Shown: positions 12,515-24,645 of the stretch, piece by piece
Numbering within the stretch: the stretch's first letter is position 1
Layout: every line of letters starts with the position of its first letter
DNA from: Branchiostoma floridae
Lineage: Eukaryota > Chordata > Leptocardii > Amphioxiformes > Branchiostomatidae
NCBI RefSeq assembly: GCF_000003815.2
Contig: NC_049995.1
Span: 11,730,059 to 11,794,058 of the forward strand
Reading direction: 5' to 3'
DNA length: 64,000 bases
Position numbers and translations under genes: made by a program
Notes under the pieces: model-generated
Told to the model about the DNA's origin: nothing
Databases searched by the model: none
Seen by the model: the letters and a program-made list of their open reading frames with translations, nothing else

Positions 12515-12639
12515 CGATTAAGACACAAATTTTAAAGTAGTCTTTATTAATACGAGTTGCAAAGGCCCTATTGAAGGATTATCCTCATAAAGTAAACGGA
12601 AAATGTTCGAGGTGCTTTTATGTTTGCTGTTTTTGTAGC

Positions 12640-12830
12640 AAAAACAGATCACTTCTTCATCGCGAACGTAAAATCACCACGAACATTTCGCTTCGTTCAC
12701 TCGGTGGTTTTATTCGGTGGGTATAGCAAAGAATTTTGACAAGACATAGCAATGACGTTTTGACACCATGTACACATCGGGGCGGGTCATTAGCCCTTAA
12801 TTGTATCACACTAAAATAGATACCCTTGGA
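12640..12830. repeat. Half copy of the 29.4-kb palindromic element
   Basis: CGGGGCGGGTCATTAGCCCT near 12779-12798, CGCTTCGTTCACTCGGTGG near 12690 and GGTGGTTTTAT nearby all match, in reverse complement or arm order, the palindromic element at 29391-29559. The copy is diverged and its arms no longer pair well. Confidence 0.55.
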
Positions 12831-12961
12831 GACGCTCATTAACCAGTGGGATGGATACCAAGTGTGACAAGTGTGAAGGCTCTATCTTATCGGTATCTCC
12901 AATATCAAACCTACACTCAAGTTAACTTACGAAACACAGAACTTAGTTGTACAGGTATCGT

Positions 12962-13942
12962 TTATCCCTCAAACACCCGAGTGGGGTCCATTTGGGCCAC
13001 AGGCGTACATTTTGAAGTGCCATTTGAACATTTTTGATCTGAAGAAAAAATCCTTCCGTGACTTTGTCAGTCAATATGTCTTATACCTTCTTCCAAGTTT
13101 TCGCAAAGATTGGTACAATAATGTGGAAATTATAAAAAAAGTTTGTGTTCAGTCCCTCTGGGGTCCAAACAGACCCCAGCAAAAATATGCAGTTTTTAAA
13201 ACAATCTTTGGAAACTAACTCCTGAACCACTTATAGTATGACTACCAAACTTTCAGACAATAATAAGAATGTAAACCTAAATCATCACAAAAATTTCTGT
13301 GTCATCAACATGTAATTTGACGACATTATAACGTCATTTACCTAATCAGGGTGGCCATCTTGGATTTTGAACAATGACGTCGTGAAATTAGCATAAATTT
13401 TAAGTCATGAAAATTACATTGAATTTCATAGAATTTAATTGTTGTCAGAAAACAGGTGTAGTTTACCAAGAAAACCTTTTTCGAATTGAAATTGTCAAAT
13501 TTTGGCAAAAATATGCCTGTTAGAATATGGTTGCCATGGCAACCCCCAAAAATGATAAACTTACTTTATTGACCAAAAACTTTTGCGAACAATATTTTGT
13601 GATAAATTACCGTTAAAATAAGTTTCGTAGCTTTAGCTCTAGCCGGTCATGAGTTATGCGACATAAATGTTGCTGAAGGCCTCAAAATTCCCCTATCTGG
13701 TCGAAATAGGTTTAGTGCAAAACGTGGTCCTTCTGAACTTTTGCATAAATTATGATGATGAGTTGGAATTAGCAACACCTTAACATCTCAAAATCTTCCT
13801 CTTACATTGACGAAGCAATGTATATACAATGATCGCCGATACGAAATGGTACTGAGATTTTATGAACAAAACATTTTGGGGTCCGTTTGGACCCCACTCG
13901 GTCATTTTAGTCGCAAAAAAAGGTCGGGTGCTTGAGGGTTAT
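12962..13942. mobile_element. piggyBac-like non-autonomous TIR element
   Basis: The left end reads TTAT-CCCTCAAACACCCGA (12962) and the right end TCGGGTGCTTGAGGG-TTAT (to 13942). These are inverted repeats of about 15 bp with one mismatch, flanked by identical TTAT. CCCT/AGGG ends beside a TTAA-like target are typical of piggyBac elements. Inside are GGCCATCTTGGATTTT and GTTGCCATGGCAAC, both close to motifs in the 21833-22717 element. No transposase is encoded. About 973 bp without the duplications. Confidence 0.65.
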
Positions 13943-14060
13943 GTACAGTTATAATAAGCATCTCTCGAGATGAAGGCAAAACTGTTACTGCTACATTATG
14001 TGGGTAATCAGTATATCACTAGCCACCTTTAAACCCAGGGGTCATGCCATCATTATCAAC

Positions 14061-17000
14061 ATGGCCGCCGCAGACCAAGAACTCCACGCCAGCGCAGTTC
14101 TTCCCCGTTCCTACCAAGACGAGAGCTATCTGCGCGGGTTTCTTGGAACTGTGTGTGACTTACAGAAGGATGGGGTGCTGCAGGATGTCGTCCTTGAAGT
14201 CGAGGGCCGGCGGTTTTCCTGTCATCGGCTTGTTCTGTCCGCGGCCAGCCCTTACTTCAGGGCCATGTTTACAAGTGACATGGCGGAAAGTCGGCAGAAG
14301 ACGGTTGTTTTACATGTAGGGTTACTGTGATGTGTGGTTAGAATTGAGCGATCTATAGGGGACATTCATGGATTCTACGTATCATAGGGGAAAACCCATT
14401 TTTACCAAAATATAAAAATCTCATTTTCTGTGTCCCTCGCTATGCCCCCTCCCCACTTACTGACGTCTTTGGTATGTAGGGTCAAAGGTCAACATAGTGG
14501 GTCGCAAATTACAATCATGAGCGTATGTTTTTAACAAAAAAATAGTTTCTTATAGTTAATGTCAACATTTCGTTATATGTTCAAGACGTAGTAGAGGTAG
14601 GGTTACCGTGATGTGTGGTTAGAATTGATAGAGTAAAACAGAAAACTTTAAAAGTCCCTACGTATCGTAGAGAACTGTTATTCATTGTTAATCAACCCAA
14701 AGCAAGCAAGGCCCTATCCACTTACTAGTACTGACCTCTTTGTTATTAGCCCTTTCACAGAGGTTACTACTAGCACGCATGTGCGGGAAATAGGTATCCT
14801 AGGAAATTCTAATGTCAAAGGAGCACTTAGTCATTTCGACCAACAATGTCCGGAACGTAATGGCAACGCAAAATGGCGAAATGTTTCCGTTCTGGGCCCT
14901 TCACCTTTGACATACCACCCAGAATTCCTGTCGCCCGCACATCCGTAGTGAATTCTGTGATTTAGCTAATTCATGAGCTAAAAATCAACTTGGAAAAATC
15001 ATTATGAGCATGTATCTTTAGCTAAAATAGAATAGGTTACAGTTATTAGAAACAGATCAGGAACAAGCATGTGAAATAAGAAAAGTAGAGCGTAATCAGC
15101 GTATACAGATAGAATAGCTAAATAGGATAAACATTTGATCTTCATTTGGTAATCAAAGTAATACGTGATATTTTCTCCCTGATAACAATAGGTTAAATGG
15201 AAAACGTTTGGACATTGTTACATTACTTTGTTTTGCAGTGTTTGGATGCAAGCGTTTTGGGAGAGATCCTAAGTTACATCTACTCAGGAACCATCCATGT
15301 GTCCATGGACAAAGTGCAGCCCCTGTACCAGGCAGCCGACCTCCTCCAACTGGACTATGTGAGAGACAAATGCAACAGCTACATGGCCATGAACGTGGAG
15401 CGCTCCACCTGTGTGGACCTGTACATGTTTGCTGATGTCTTCTCTCTGAACAATGTCTTGATACTTTGCCTGCAGTCGATCCATAGAAACTTTGTTGAGG
15501 TGAGTCTATTATTTTAGAAGGTTACGTTTTCTCTCCCAGAAAGGGTTTGGAATCTGTCAAGAAGAGTTTTCATTCATTAGATTCTTAGCTGTTATAGAAG
15601 AATAGAGCAAACTTTTGATGCTATTTTTTTTTTCAGTTTTCACAAACCGTTACCAATGAAACTATATATGTACATGAACTCTGTACCCCATGCACAGGTT
15701 GCCTCCAGCGAGGAGTTTTGCAGCCTGAGTGTGAATCAGCTGACTGAGATCATCAGCCACGATGAGCTGGATGTTACAGAGGAGATAACAGTGTGGGAGG
15801 CTGTGGTGAGATGGGTGCAGCATAGTAAGAAGGAGAGGTATGTTTTGATGTCTACCTTGTCTCTACTTCATTGCATAATTGACTGCAGAAACTTTCTTCT
15901 TTTGGCAAATGGCATTTGCTACTTTTAAGGTTTGTTATCCCAGAAATCTTTGCAGCAAGGTAAAAAATAATGCCATCATCTATCCTGTAGACTGCACCAC
16001 CTACCCAGCATCCTCCCTAACATCCGCTTTAACCAGTTGACCTCAGACGACACGGCAGCCATTTTAGAACACCCCCTTGTTAAGGAGGATTCTGGGATTT
16101 CTGAGGTCATCAATAATTTGATACAGAAAGGGAACCCCGCCCTGAAGTCGAGGCATGGGGTTACCATGGAGATGGCTCTGCTATACAAGTTAGAGCATAG
16201 GTTGGTAAATACTTTTTCTTTATCATTATATATTCGTTGGATTTTCTACGACTTGAACAATTATCTATACTAAAGCAACTTTTTGTAAGACCACAAGACA
16301 AAATTTCGTGACAGTGTATGTTGTGGGTTTGGTCTTATCCGTAAAGAAAAGGCATGACTTTGCTGTCCAGTTTCATTTGAGTTTGCAATTTATTTTATTC
16401 CCCTTCAGTTCAAATGAGCTCCTCTTCATGAACCCTCGGGAAGGGAAGTACATCAGCTGCAGCTATAAAGCTGAAGACTTTCCTGGTTACACAGCCACCA
16501 CAGTCACCGGTGATAACAGCATTTACATCCTGAAAACAAAAAAAGAATCAGAGGGAGAGGAACAGCTTTCTCTCTTCAAGTACAACCATGTAAAGAATGT
16601 TTGGGAACTTGCAGATTTGTCCTCAACATCCAGGGAACCGGGAACCCACATCAAGTACCTTTTTGAAGTTGATCAGATTTTGTATTACATGTATATCATT
16701 ATGGTTGATTATTACGATCCATCTCGAAAAGTTCCGTTGAGAAAGTACAACCAGCACACAAACCAGTGGCAGGAGTGTTCACAGCTACGACCGAAGGACA
16801 GTAGATACCACGGTGACTGTGCAGCATTGTCCTGTGGCGCACACCTCTATTTCCTCACAAGCACGGAAGTGCATCGCTACGACCCAATGGAGGACAGGTG
16901 GAGCAAGCGGACCCCACCGGGGATCATTGATGTAGTCCATACAGCTGTTGCCATGGGAACAGAGATTTTCTGTACAGATCTCTACTTCGATAAGACCATG

Positions 17001-17298
17001 GTGTACGACACAGAGTCAGACCGCTGGCAGAAACTTCAGTTTGCCGCCCCCTGAACACGATTATATGGATGTTGATCCTAGTCTTTTCGTAATGGAGAAC
17101 CAGCTGCACATATTCTTAAGATATATTAGTGACTTTGAGGAAGAAGAAGAAGAAGACAAATATCGGGTATATGTGTATGATAGGTCGGATGACGCCTGGA
17201 GAGACTTGAAGGCTACTCTGCCCAATGAGAGTTATACAACGTGTGCCTGCTATTGCCCTGTTGCACGTATCAGTCTACCATATCTTAATGGTACATGA
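14061..17298 (+). CDS. BTB-BACK-Kelch (KLHL-like) protein, copy 3, frameshifted in the propeller
   Basis: Predicted exons are 14061-14315, 15239-15499, 15698-15837, 15991-16200 (or 16188) and 16409-17298. BTB, BACK and the first propeller blades are intact ([24 protein letters not shown]). The frame then stops at 17052-17054, giving about 503 aa. The rest of the propeller ([31 protein letters not shown]) continues in another frame to TGA at 17296-17298. Against sibling copies this looks like a 2-nt loss near 17037. The last codon of exon 1 is CAT (His) instead of Gln, and exon 2 opens with Cys instead of Gly. It may be a recent pseudogene, a truncated protein, or a sequence error. An in-frame upstream ATG is at 13998. 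Confidence 0.85.
14747..14965. mobile_element. Small MITE in intron 1 of copy 3 (AGCCCTTTCACAGA family)
   Basis: The left end AGCCCTTTCACAGAGGT at about 14748, then CGCATGTGCGG, an internal CAAAGG and a GAATTCCTGTCGCC near 14922 match the element at 54088-54315. The right end is decayed. Non-coding, about 220 bp. Confidence 0.5.
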
Positions 17299-18352
17299 AA
17301 ACATTATGTTGTACTTTCCAATATTTATAAGCAAGATAAGAATATGTCAAAGACAATGCAAAACCGATTAACAACATTTGTTGAGATCTCGAGCTATCTC
17401 CAATGCCCATAAATGGGACAGCTTTTATATTAGATTTCATTGTTGGGTACAACTTTACAGACATACTTTCTTCTTTCTAGTATAAGGGACTGATGTAACG
17501 GTTATGACTTACTTAGACTTACATGTAGACTTAGTATGTCTTGTTTCTAGTAACACATTGGGCAGCAAGCAGTCTCCATTCAGGGCGGTTCTGACTCAAA
17601 TCAGTAGTTAGTACCTGATGTAGTCAGCCAGGTACCATCCTGATTTACTAGGCCTCCCATGCTGTTCTCAAACCAACTCACGATCTAGTTTGTGAGTGGA
17701 GAGTATGTAAGCCCTGGTAAAGTACAAGTAGCCAATGCTGTCACATTTCCAAACGGTGTCCGGGTCGGGCAGCTTTCGGGGACGAAAAGTATAGTATTAA
17801 AGAGAAAGAAGTACACACAACGCAATAAATCGGTCATAATTTGTATATATTCCTTGATGTGAAAATATTTTTGTTAGTTCCCCCAAATATCCCGGCTGAC
17901 CCTAGGTTTGAAAATGTGTCCGTATAAAATGCCATCCATGCTAAGACATATAACCTTTGTGAAGCTTTTGCAATAATTGTACACGTAATTCAACGGTAAT
18001 GTTCAACTTGTACATTTGATACGTTATTTGCGAGGTGTAGGTAACATTTTGTGTTGATTACTTTGCAGTTTTGTTTCACTAAAGAAGCCAGTTGCGAAGT
18101 TACATCTATTCATTTTTAGATCCTGTGTATTTTTTTTCTTGCCGTGTGCGATTAATTTCGTAACTTTATATGTTAGCCTGACTAAGTTGCACTTCTGGAT
18201 ACCCATTACTGACCAGGACCCTCTGGACGTCGTAGAGCCCAGGACGGTGACAATTTGTTCAATACAATTTCATTTAGATTATGCCGGTTGACAAGTTTCC
18301 CAGTTGTGTTTGAAAAATGTATCGTCTTGTGTCATTTTTTTTAAACAATAAA
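17299..18352 (+). other. 3' flank of copy 3 with possible poly(A) signal
   Basis: No coding sequence is seen. AATAAA occurs at 18347-18352, followed by ACACCTACTGAT. A similar AATAAAGATCTACTGAT follows copy 4 at 24306, so this is probably the true 3' end of the transcript. Confidence 0.5.
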
Positions 18353-19008
18353 CACCTACTGATGGAACAAAGAGTCGTTCTTTTGTGAACTGCTATACAT
18401 TATGATCAATACGGATCATTGTACTTTGTAGAAGCGACCAGGACATGTCAAGTTCCATGGTAGTGTAAGAAACCAAAAATTGCCAGAAATTCTTGTTTTC
18501 ATGCAGTGTCTTGGAAAAAAAAAACATTTATGATTTGTGTCTCTTTGAATACCACTAAAGATGGCAGGTAAAATGCAACTTATACTGTAAAGTGTTAATG
18601 CAGGTTATCAGTCAGATAAACCTCTCGTGGAAGGTTATATTTTGACAAGATTTTTTTATTCACTTCTGGTGATTGTAACTCGCTGCCTCTATGGTCTCTA
18701 TATCTATCAAGTGTCAGGACCTTCTCACGTAGTAGTTGCCCTCGGACTGCCAATGCACCCAAAATCCGTCTTCTTGATATATGATAGTAAGGTATTAATG
18801 TATTACTCCGAGTGGGCCTAAAACGTAGTAAAAGAGATCCGAGCCAAAAAATGAAAGGCTGCATTGAAGCGTGTTTTAGCGGTCAAAAAATTTCTCTAAG
18901 CCAGCTAAAGTGATCTCAAAAGTTAGATTGGTGAAAGTTTGATTTCAACTGAGGAAAGTAGCAGGTAAGGTTTGGCAGCCGCTCACTTGGTCGGAGGTAC
19001 ACAGTGCA
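18353..19008. other. Intergenic spacer between copies 3 and 4, no gene seen
   Basis: A/T-rich sequence, no gene or clear repeat structure recognised. It ends at the conserved 5' block of copy 4, where the upstream ATG is followed at once by TAG (19021-19026). Confidence 0.45.
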
Positions 19009-19076
19009 TACTGCTACGCTATGTAGATAATCAGTGTATATAACTCACCTTTGACCTTACTTTAATCATCATCAAC

Positions 19077-22000
19077 ATGGCTGCCGCGGACCACGTCAGC
19101 GCAGATCGTCCTCGTTTCTACCAAAACGAAAGCTATCTACACGGTTTTCTTGGAACTGTGGGTGACTTACAGAAGGATGGGGTACTTCAGGATATCGTCC
19201 TTGAAGTCGAGGGCCAGCGGTTTCCCTGCCATCGGCTTGTTCTGTCCGCGGCCAGCCCGTACTTCAGGGCCATGTTTACGAGTGACATGGCGGAAAGTCG
19301 GAAGGAAACGGTCGTTTTACAGGTAGGTTCGGTGTTACGTATGGTTTTAGTAGAGTGAGAAAGAGAACTTCCAAATGCGGTACGTATCACAGACAACGTA
19401 AAAATAATAGAGAAAACCCATTGTTTACCAAACTACCAAATATTGAAATGTCCTTTGATGCCCATAATCCCCCTCCCCATCTACTGGCCGCTCCTTGGGG
19501 TTAAAGGTCAACTTTGGAAGGAGTGGCTGTAGTAGACACACACGGTGTTATACCGCGCCTTTACGGAGTGGCTGAAAACATGTATTTTCAATTGAAAACA
19601 CAGTTTTACAGTTATCAGAAACGTGTGGCTATACGTGCAAATAGTAGCTGTGGAAGTGAGAGCAAGGAGTGAGTAAGTGAGCAAATAGAGTAGAGTTACT
19701 TATATAGGACCTTAATAATAATATTTAATAATAAAATGAAAATGTGACTCTCATATTACAAAAGAAATAAATTTGTGATATTTTCCCCTACTATATATAT
19801 ACATGTACCCCAATATATGAAACGTTTGCACATTGTTGCATTTTATTATTGTTTTGCAGGGCTTGGATGTAGACATTTTTGGGGAGATCCTGAGTTACAT
19901 CTACTCGGGAACCATCCATGTGTCCATGGACAAAGTGCAGCCCCTGTACCAGGCAGCCGACCTCCTCCAGCTGGACTATGTGAGAGACACATGCGGCACC
20001 TACATGGCCATGAACGTAGAGGGCTCCTCCTGTGTGGACCTGTACAAGTTTGCTGATGTCTTCTCTGTGGACATTGTCACAAAGAGTTGTCTGAAGTGGA
20101 AGGCCAGTCACTTTACTGAGGTTGGCCTTCATACCGGGTTATTCAGATATTACAAATAGCAATTCCATTTTGTATTATTTATATTGCACACACTGAAATT
20201 GATATAGAACTAAAGAAAATATGTGATTGAAATTTGGAAATGAAGCTTTGTATCATTTATGGAAAATAGACCCAGCATAACAAAATGTCTTTGAAAAAAG
20301 ACCAGGGGTGGGTTACGGTACAGAAAATACAGGTTCGGTTCAGGTTCAGAGCATCAGGTCGACCGGTCCATAACCTGGACCTGAACCTGGACCTGATTCA
20401 GTCTGAGAGAACGTGTGAATGGACGATACTCAGAATGATGGTCAATTTCGCAACAAAAAAAATCTGTATTTTTTTTGGGGGGGGGGGGGATTCAACTCCC
20501 ACTGGCATTTTAAAATTATACAAGGCTAACTGCCTCTACAATTGACTGTAAACTTGGTAGAAATGACTATAGACTCTACTTTACTTCGCTCTTGTTATTT
20601 TTCTAGACCGGTAAGCCCCGAAACATGTGAATTCATGATCATATAATCTGTTTATTTTCCAAAAGGTCCAACATTCGGTCTACCAAATTTTTTCAGGTCC
20701 GGTTTTTCTGGACCGGTCGAAGAAGAAAAATTGGTTTGGTACCAGTACCGGTACACGGGTGTACCGGTACTGGTACCAAACCATTTTTTCTTCTTCGACT
20801 GGTCCAGAAAAGGCGGATCTGAAAAAATTACACCAGTGTACCAGTACCCGGCCCCAATATGGACACTTGAAAATAAGAACATTTTGATGTGCAAAGATTA
20901 TGTGTGACAGGTCGTTGAGTGATGAAACAAACTGCTACTTTGCTGCGTGCTTGAGAAGCTGGTGTGTTATGCCGATGTGCGGTTGTACTGGCTGTACAAC
21001 TACAGATACAAAGAATTTAGTTGTATTTTCGATCAGCATAATACAAGTTGCCATATACACATTTACTCTTGTATGTCCGAACAATATTAATTCACACACA
21101 TCGTGTATTTTGCATCTCTACAGGTTGCCTCGAGTGAGGAGTTCTGCAGCCTGGGTATGAATGAGCTGACAGATATCATCAGCCACGATGAGCTGGATGT
21201 TAAAGAGGAGACAACAGTGTGGGAGGCTGTGGTGAGATGGGTACAGCACAGCAGGAAAGACAGGTGGGTGTCAGTGCTGTATAAGTGAATACTGTGGTTT
21301 TAAAATGCAAAAAACATGTAAATAAATGACTATGAAACATGTTTGATAAAGACGCTGCTGCCTTACTACAAAATCAACTGAAGCCACCCCTAACCCTGAA
21401 CCCCACAGACTGCACCACCTACCCAGCATCCTCCCTCACATCCGCTTCAACCTGCTGACCTCAGACGACACGGCAGCCATTTTGAAACACCCGCTGGTCA
21501 AGGAGAATCGTAAGAGTTCTGAGGTCATCAGAAAGGTGACACAGAAAGGGAATCCCAACCTGAGGCCGAGGCTTGGAATGTATACAGAAGTGGCCATACT
21601 GAAAAATTGGGCCGAAAAGTTGGTTTATACTTATTTGTTAGATTTTTGAAGCTGTGAACAGTCCTTGCACAATATTATTCCACATTTAATTGTCCTGTAA
21701 GCATTGGATATACAATGTATCTAATTCAGAACTACATATATTCAAGGCCATTTCCTAACAGACTACATGATTACATTTCATAGAACAGTGCATGCTGTGA
21801 TTTCAGCCTCATTATTATACTAGTAAAAAGATTTAACCCTATTCAGACCAGGCCTTTTTGGGCATCCCTGGTGCTTTTGAGGCCCGCTCTTTCTGACTCC
21901 TATAACTCTAAAACGATTTATCATATGGCCACCAAATTTTTCGAGCATGATGTAGACATAATATCTAACAATTTAAAGATAAATGACGCAACGATGACTC

Positions 22001-23633
22001 AATGTAATGTAATTATGACGTCATCAATTTGACCTTATTGGCTGGAACCATGAAAAGGCGGTATTCCCAGAAAACTTGAAGGCATGCTACAAAAATGTAA
22101 CCGCAAGTGCAGATGACAGTCTCTATCTAAGATACCAGTTGGGCTCCACCATCTTATATCTACCTCCTTGAATGTTCAAAACTATATTATTGGCGATAAA
22201 TAATCGCGAAAGACAACGGAAATAGACTAAGAATGTTCATTTAGACGTTTTTTATGAAAAAATACCAGTTAGTTACAACTTATTAGAGATAATAAGCTAG
22301 TTATTCTTGATCTGTTCACACCGTCCGCCATCTTGGATTTTTGCCCGTGACATCATTACATCAGCATAATTTATGCAAAATTAATTACGAAAGATATTCT
22401 AGATAATGTGCGATGTAATATACGTAAGAAAATAGCAGTGATATAGCAAATAAACGTGAAAATACATTGTTAGAACCGAAATTTGCGATTTTCGTCAAAA
22501 GTGTCTGTCAATAAACGGTTGCCATGGCAACAAGAAAAATTGAATATTTTCAAACATTGTAAAATTCTTCCCAACTAATTTTAGGAAAAGTCACCAAGTT
22601 TGTTTGGTGACTCTAGCGTAAGCCGTTCTTGGTGACTCTAGCGTATGCCGTTCTGGCGTTATGCGACATGAAAGTTCATGGACCTCAAAAGCCTATCCCC
22701 AATCTGAATAGGGTTACGTTTCTTCAAGTCCATATTTATTTACAATTTCCGATGTGTTTTTCCTTCTCTAGTGGCATTGAGCTCCTCTTCATAAACCCTC
22801 GGGGAGGTAAGTTCATCAGCTGCACTTACAGCCCAGAAGACCTTCCTCGTCCTTCACACATGACAGTCACCAGTGATAACGAGATCTATATCCTGACAAG
22901 AGAGGAATCAGAGGTTGAAACTCAGCTGTCCCTGTTTAAGTACAACCCTGCTAAAAACGTGTGGGAAGATGCAGGTGTGCCCTCAATATCTAGAGAGCGG
23001 CATCAGAAGTGGTCTTTCTTCAAGGAACTGCTCTTTGAAGTTGATGGGACTTTGTATTACGTTCCTGTTGATGAAGATCGGTCTTTGGTGCAGATGAAAA
23101 AGTACAACCGGCACACGAAACAGTGGCTGGAGTGTTCACCGTTGCACTTCGACGATTTTGAAGACGGTGATGACCCCCCTCATGCACTGTCTTGCGGTTC
23201 ACACATCTATCTCTTAGCAAACGAGGTCATGCATCGCTACGACCCGAGCCTGGACCAGTGGAGCAAGCGAACCCCACCGATGGACATGCCTGAACTCTCT
23301 ACAGCCGTCGCCATGGGAACAGAGATTTTCTGCGCAGACGTTGACTTTACTGATACCATGGTGTACGACACAGAGTCAGACCGCTGGCAGAAACTGCGAT
23401 GCTTGCCAAACGCAGAAGACCTTGATATTGATGATCTTCCCTATCTTTTCGTCTTGGAGAATCAGCTCCACATATTGGTAACCGGTGCATACAACGCACC
23501 TGTGGTATATGCGTATGACAGGTCTGCTGATTCCTGGAAAGACGTAGCCACCCTGCCCAATGAGAGATATCATGCGTATGGTTGTTCTTCCCCTGTGGCA
23601 CGTATATACCTACCATATCTTAAGGAGGCATAA
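19077..23633 (+). CDS. BTB-BACK-Kelch (KLHL-like) protein, copy 4
   Basis: Predicted exons are 19077-19322, 19860-20120, 21124-21263, 21409-21618 and 22772-23633, giving 572 aa with GT-AG junctions that keep frame. Exon 1 is 9 nt shorter than in sibling copies (MAAADHVSADRP), so three N-terminal residues are lost. BTB keeps [12 protein letters not shown] has EEFCSLGMNELTDIISHDEL and [11 protein letters not shown]. The propeller shows [24 protein letters not shown] and YDRSADSW, and ends SPVARIYLPYLKEA, close to copy 0. It is the shortest propeller exon (862 nt), mainly from shorter loops between blades. Introns 2 and 4 hold TIR elements. Predicted Cullin-3 substrate adaptor, substrate unknown. 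Confidence 0.92.
20304..20856. mobile_element. GGTACCGG-family TIR element(s) with a 144-bp inverted repeat, intron 2 of copy 4
   Basis: The left end (AGGGGTGGGTTACGGTAC, 20304) matches the right end of the 6.5-kb element in reverse complement, as do GTTCAGGTTCAG-type and CTTCGCTCTTGTTATT stretches. From 20686 to 20829 lies an inverted repeat of 144 bp centred on 20757/20758, with arms of about 71 bp and few mismatches. This suggests two element ends joined head to head. Non-coding. Confidence 0.7.
21833..22717. mobile_element. piggyBac-like non-autonomous TIR element, intron 4 of copy 4
   Basis: The left end reads TTAA-CCCTATTCAGA (21833) and the right end TCTGAATAGGG-TTAC (to 22717). The 11-bp inverted ends match exactly and are flanked by TTAA and a one-base variant. 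Internal CCGCCATCTTGGATTTT and GTTGCCATGGCAAC are shared with the 12962-13942 element. No transposase. About 880 bp. Confidence 0.65.
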
Positions 23634-24311
23634 AAACACTACTTCTTGCGCGCACATTTTTCAGCGTTGATGTAAATTATAATGATCTAGAGAGCACTGT
23701 TCACTGGACCGTTAAGTTCAATGAAAATTTTGTTTAGGTCTCGGGTTTTGCCGAATGCCTCCACTTTGTGAGAGGCCTTATGATATCGCACTTTTATACT
23801 TTTATGTAGCAGTTTGATCTTTGACAAAAGCCTTTGCTTTTTTCTTATAATTATCGGACATTTACGGAATTGAAATTGTGTTTCACGTAAGTGCCAATTT
23901 GGGACTGACCGAAGTGATTTCTTGTGTCTTCAGGTCTAACAACAGTTGTTATATCTTTCGTAAAACTTTGACATTTTCTGTAGTTGTATTGTATTATTAG
24001 ATTTCTAATGTTACTTATAGTGTGCTTAATTTTGTATCTGTTTTTTCGTACGTCATATACGTTAGCCTAACTAAATCACACAGGTAGCAAACCTGACACT
24101 GGCTAGACCCCCCAGGGAGGGACTAGATCCCTGGCTGGTGAAATGTTGTAACGCCGTGAGGAATGATGAGGATCATACGGACTAACTTGTTATATGTTCT
24201 CTGATCTTAACTCTTGCCAAAGAAGCTACTTTCAATGTTATACACATTTAGTTAGATTGCACCAGTTTTTATGTTTCTATATATCTTTTCGGATCGAGTT
24301 TCAACAATAAA
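23634..24311 (+). other. 3' UTR of copy 4 with poly(A) signal
   Basis: Non-coding sequence with AATAAA at 24306-24311. Several stretches resemble the 3' UTR of copy 0 (for example GATCTAGAGAGCACTGTTC and GTGAGAGGCCTTATG). Confidence 0.6.
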
Positions 24312-24578
24312 GATCTACTGATAGGTACAAATACATCTATGATTTTTAAATTTCTTAATTAAATTACACAAATCAACTGTCGATTTGCATGATATGTATT
24401 TTATTGTGTGCGTCATTACCTAAGCTATATAAACACAGAAAGTCATTGCAATCCTGACTGATGTGTTACGCCAAAGTGTGGTTTTATGCCCTATGTCGAT
24501 ATCGATACAGATACAGATCCGTCAACACATTCTAGAGATATTCTCCTGTAAGCTTTGCGACAAAATCGACCCCCGTAC

Positions 24579-24645
24579 TTACTGTTACATTATGTGGGTA
24601 ATCAGTGTGTACCTTTTGACCTGAGGTCATACCATCACCATCAAC
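24579..24645 (+). promoter_or_regulatory. Conserved 5' block of copy 5 with an everted nuclear-receptor-like repeat
   Basis: Same conserved pre-ATG block as in the other copies. Here it holds a perfect TGACCT-G-AGGTCA at 24617-24629 (two half-sites facing outward, 1-bp spacer). An upstream in-frame ATG at 24592 is closed by TGA within the block. Confidence 0.5.
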
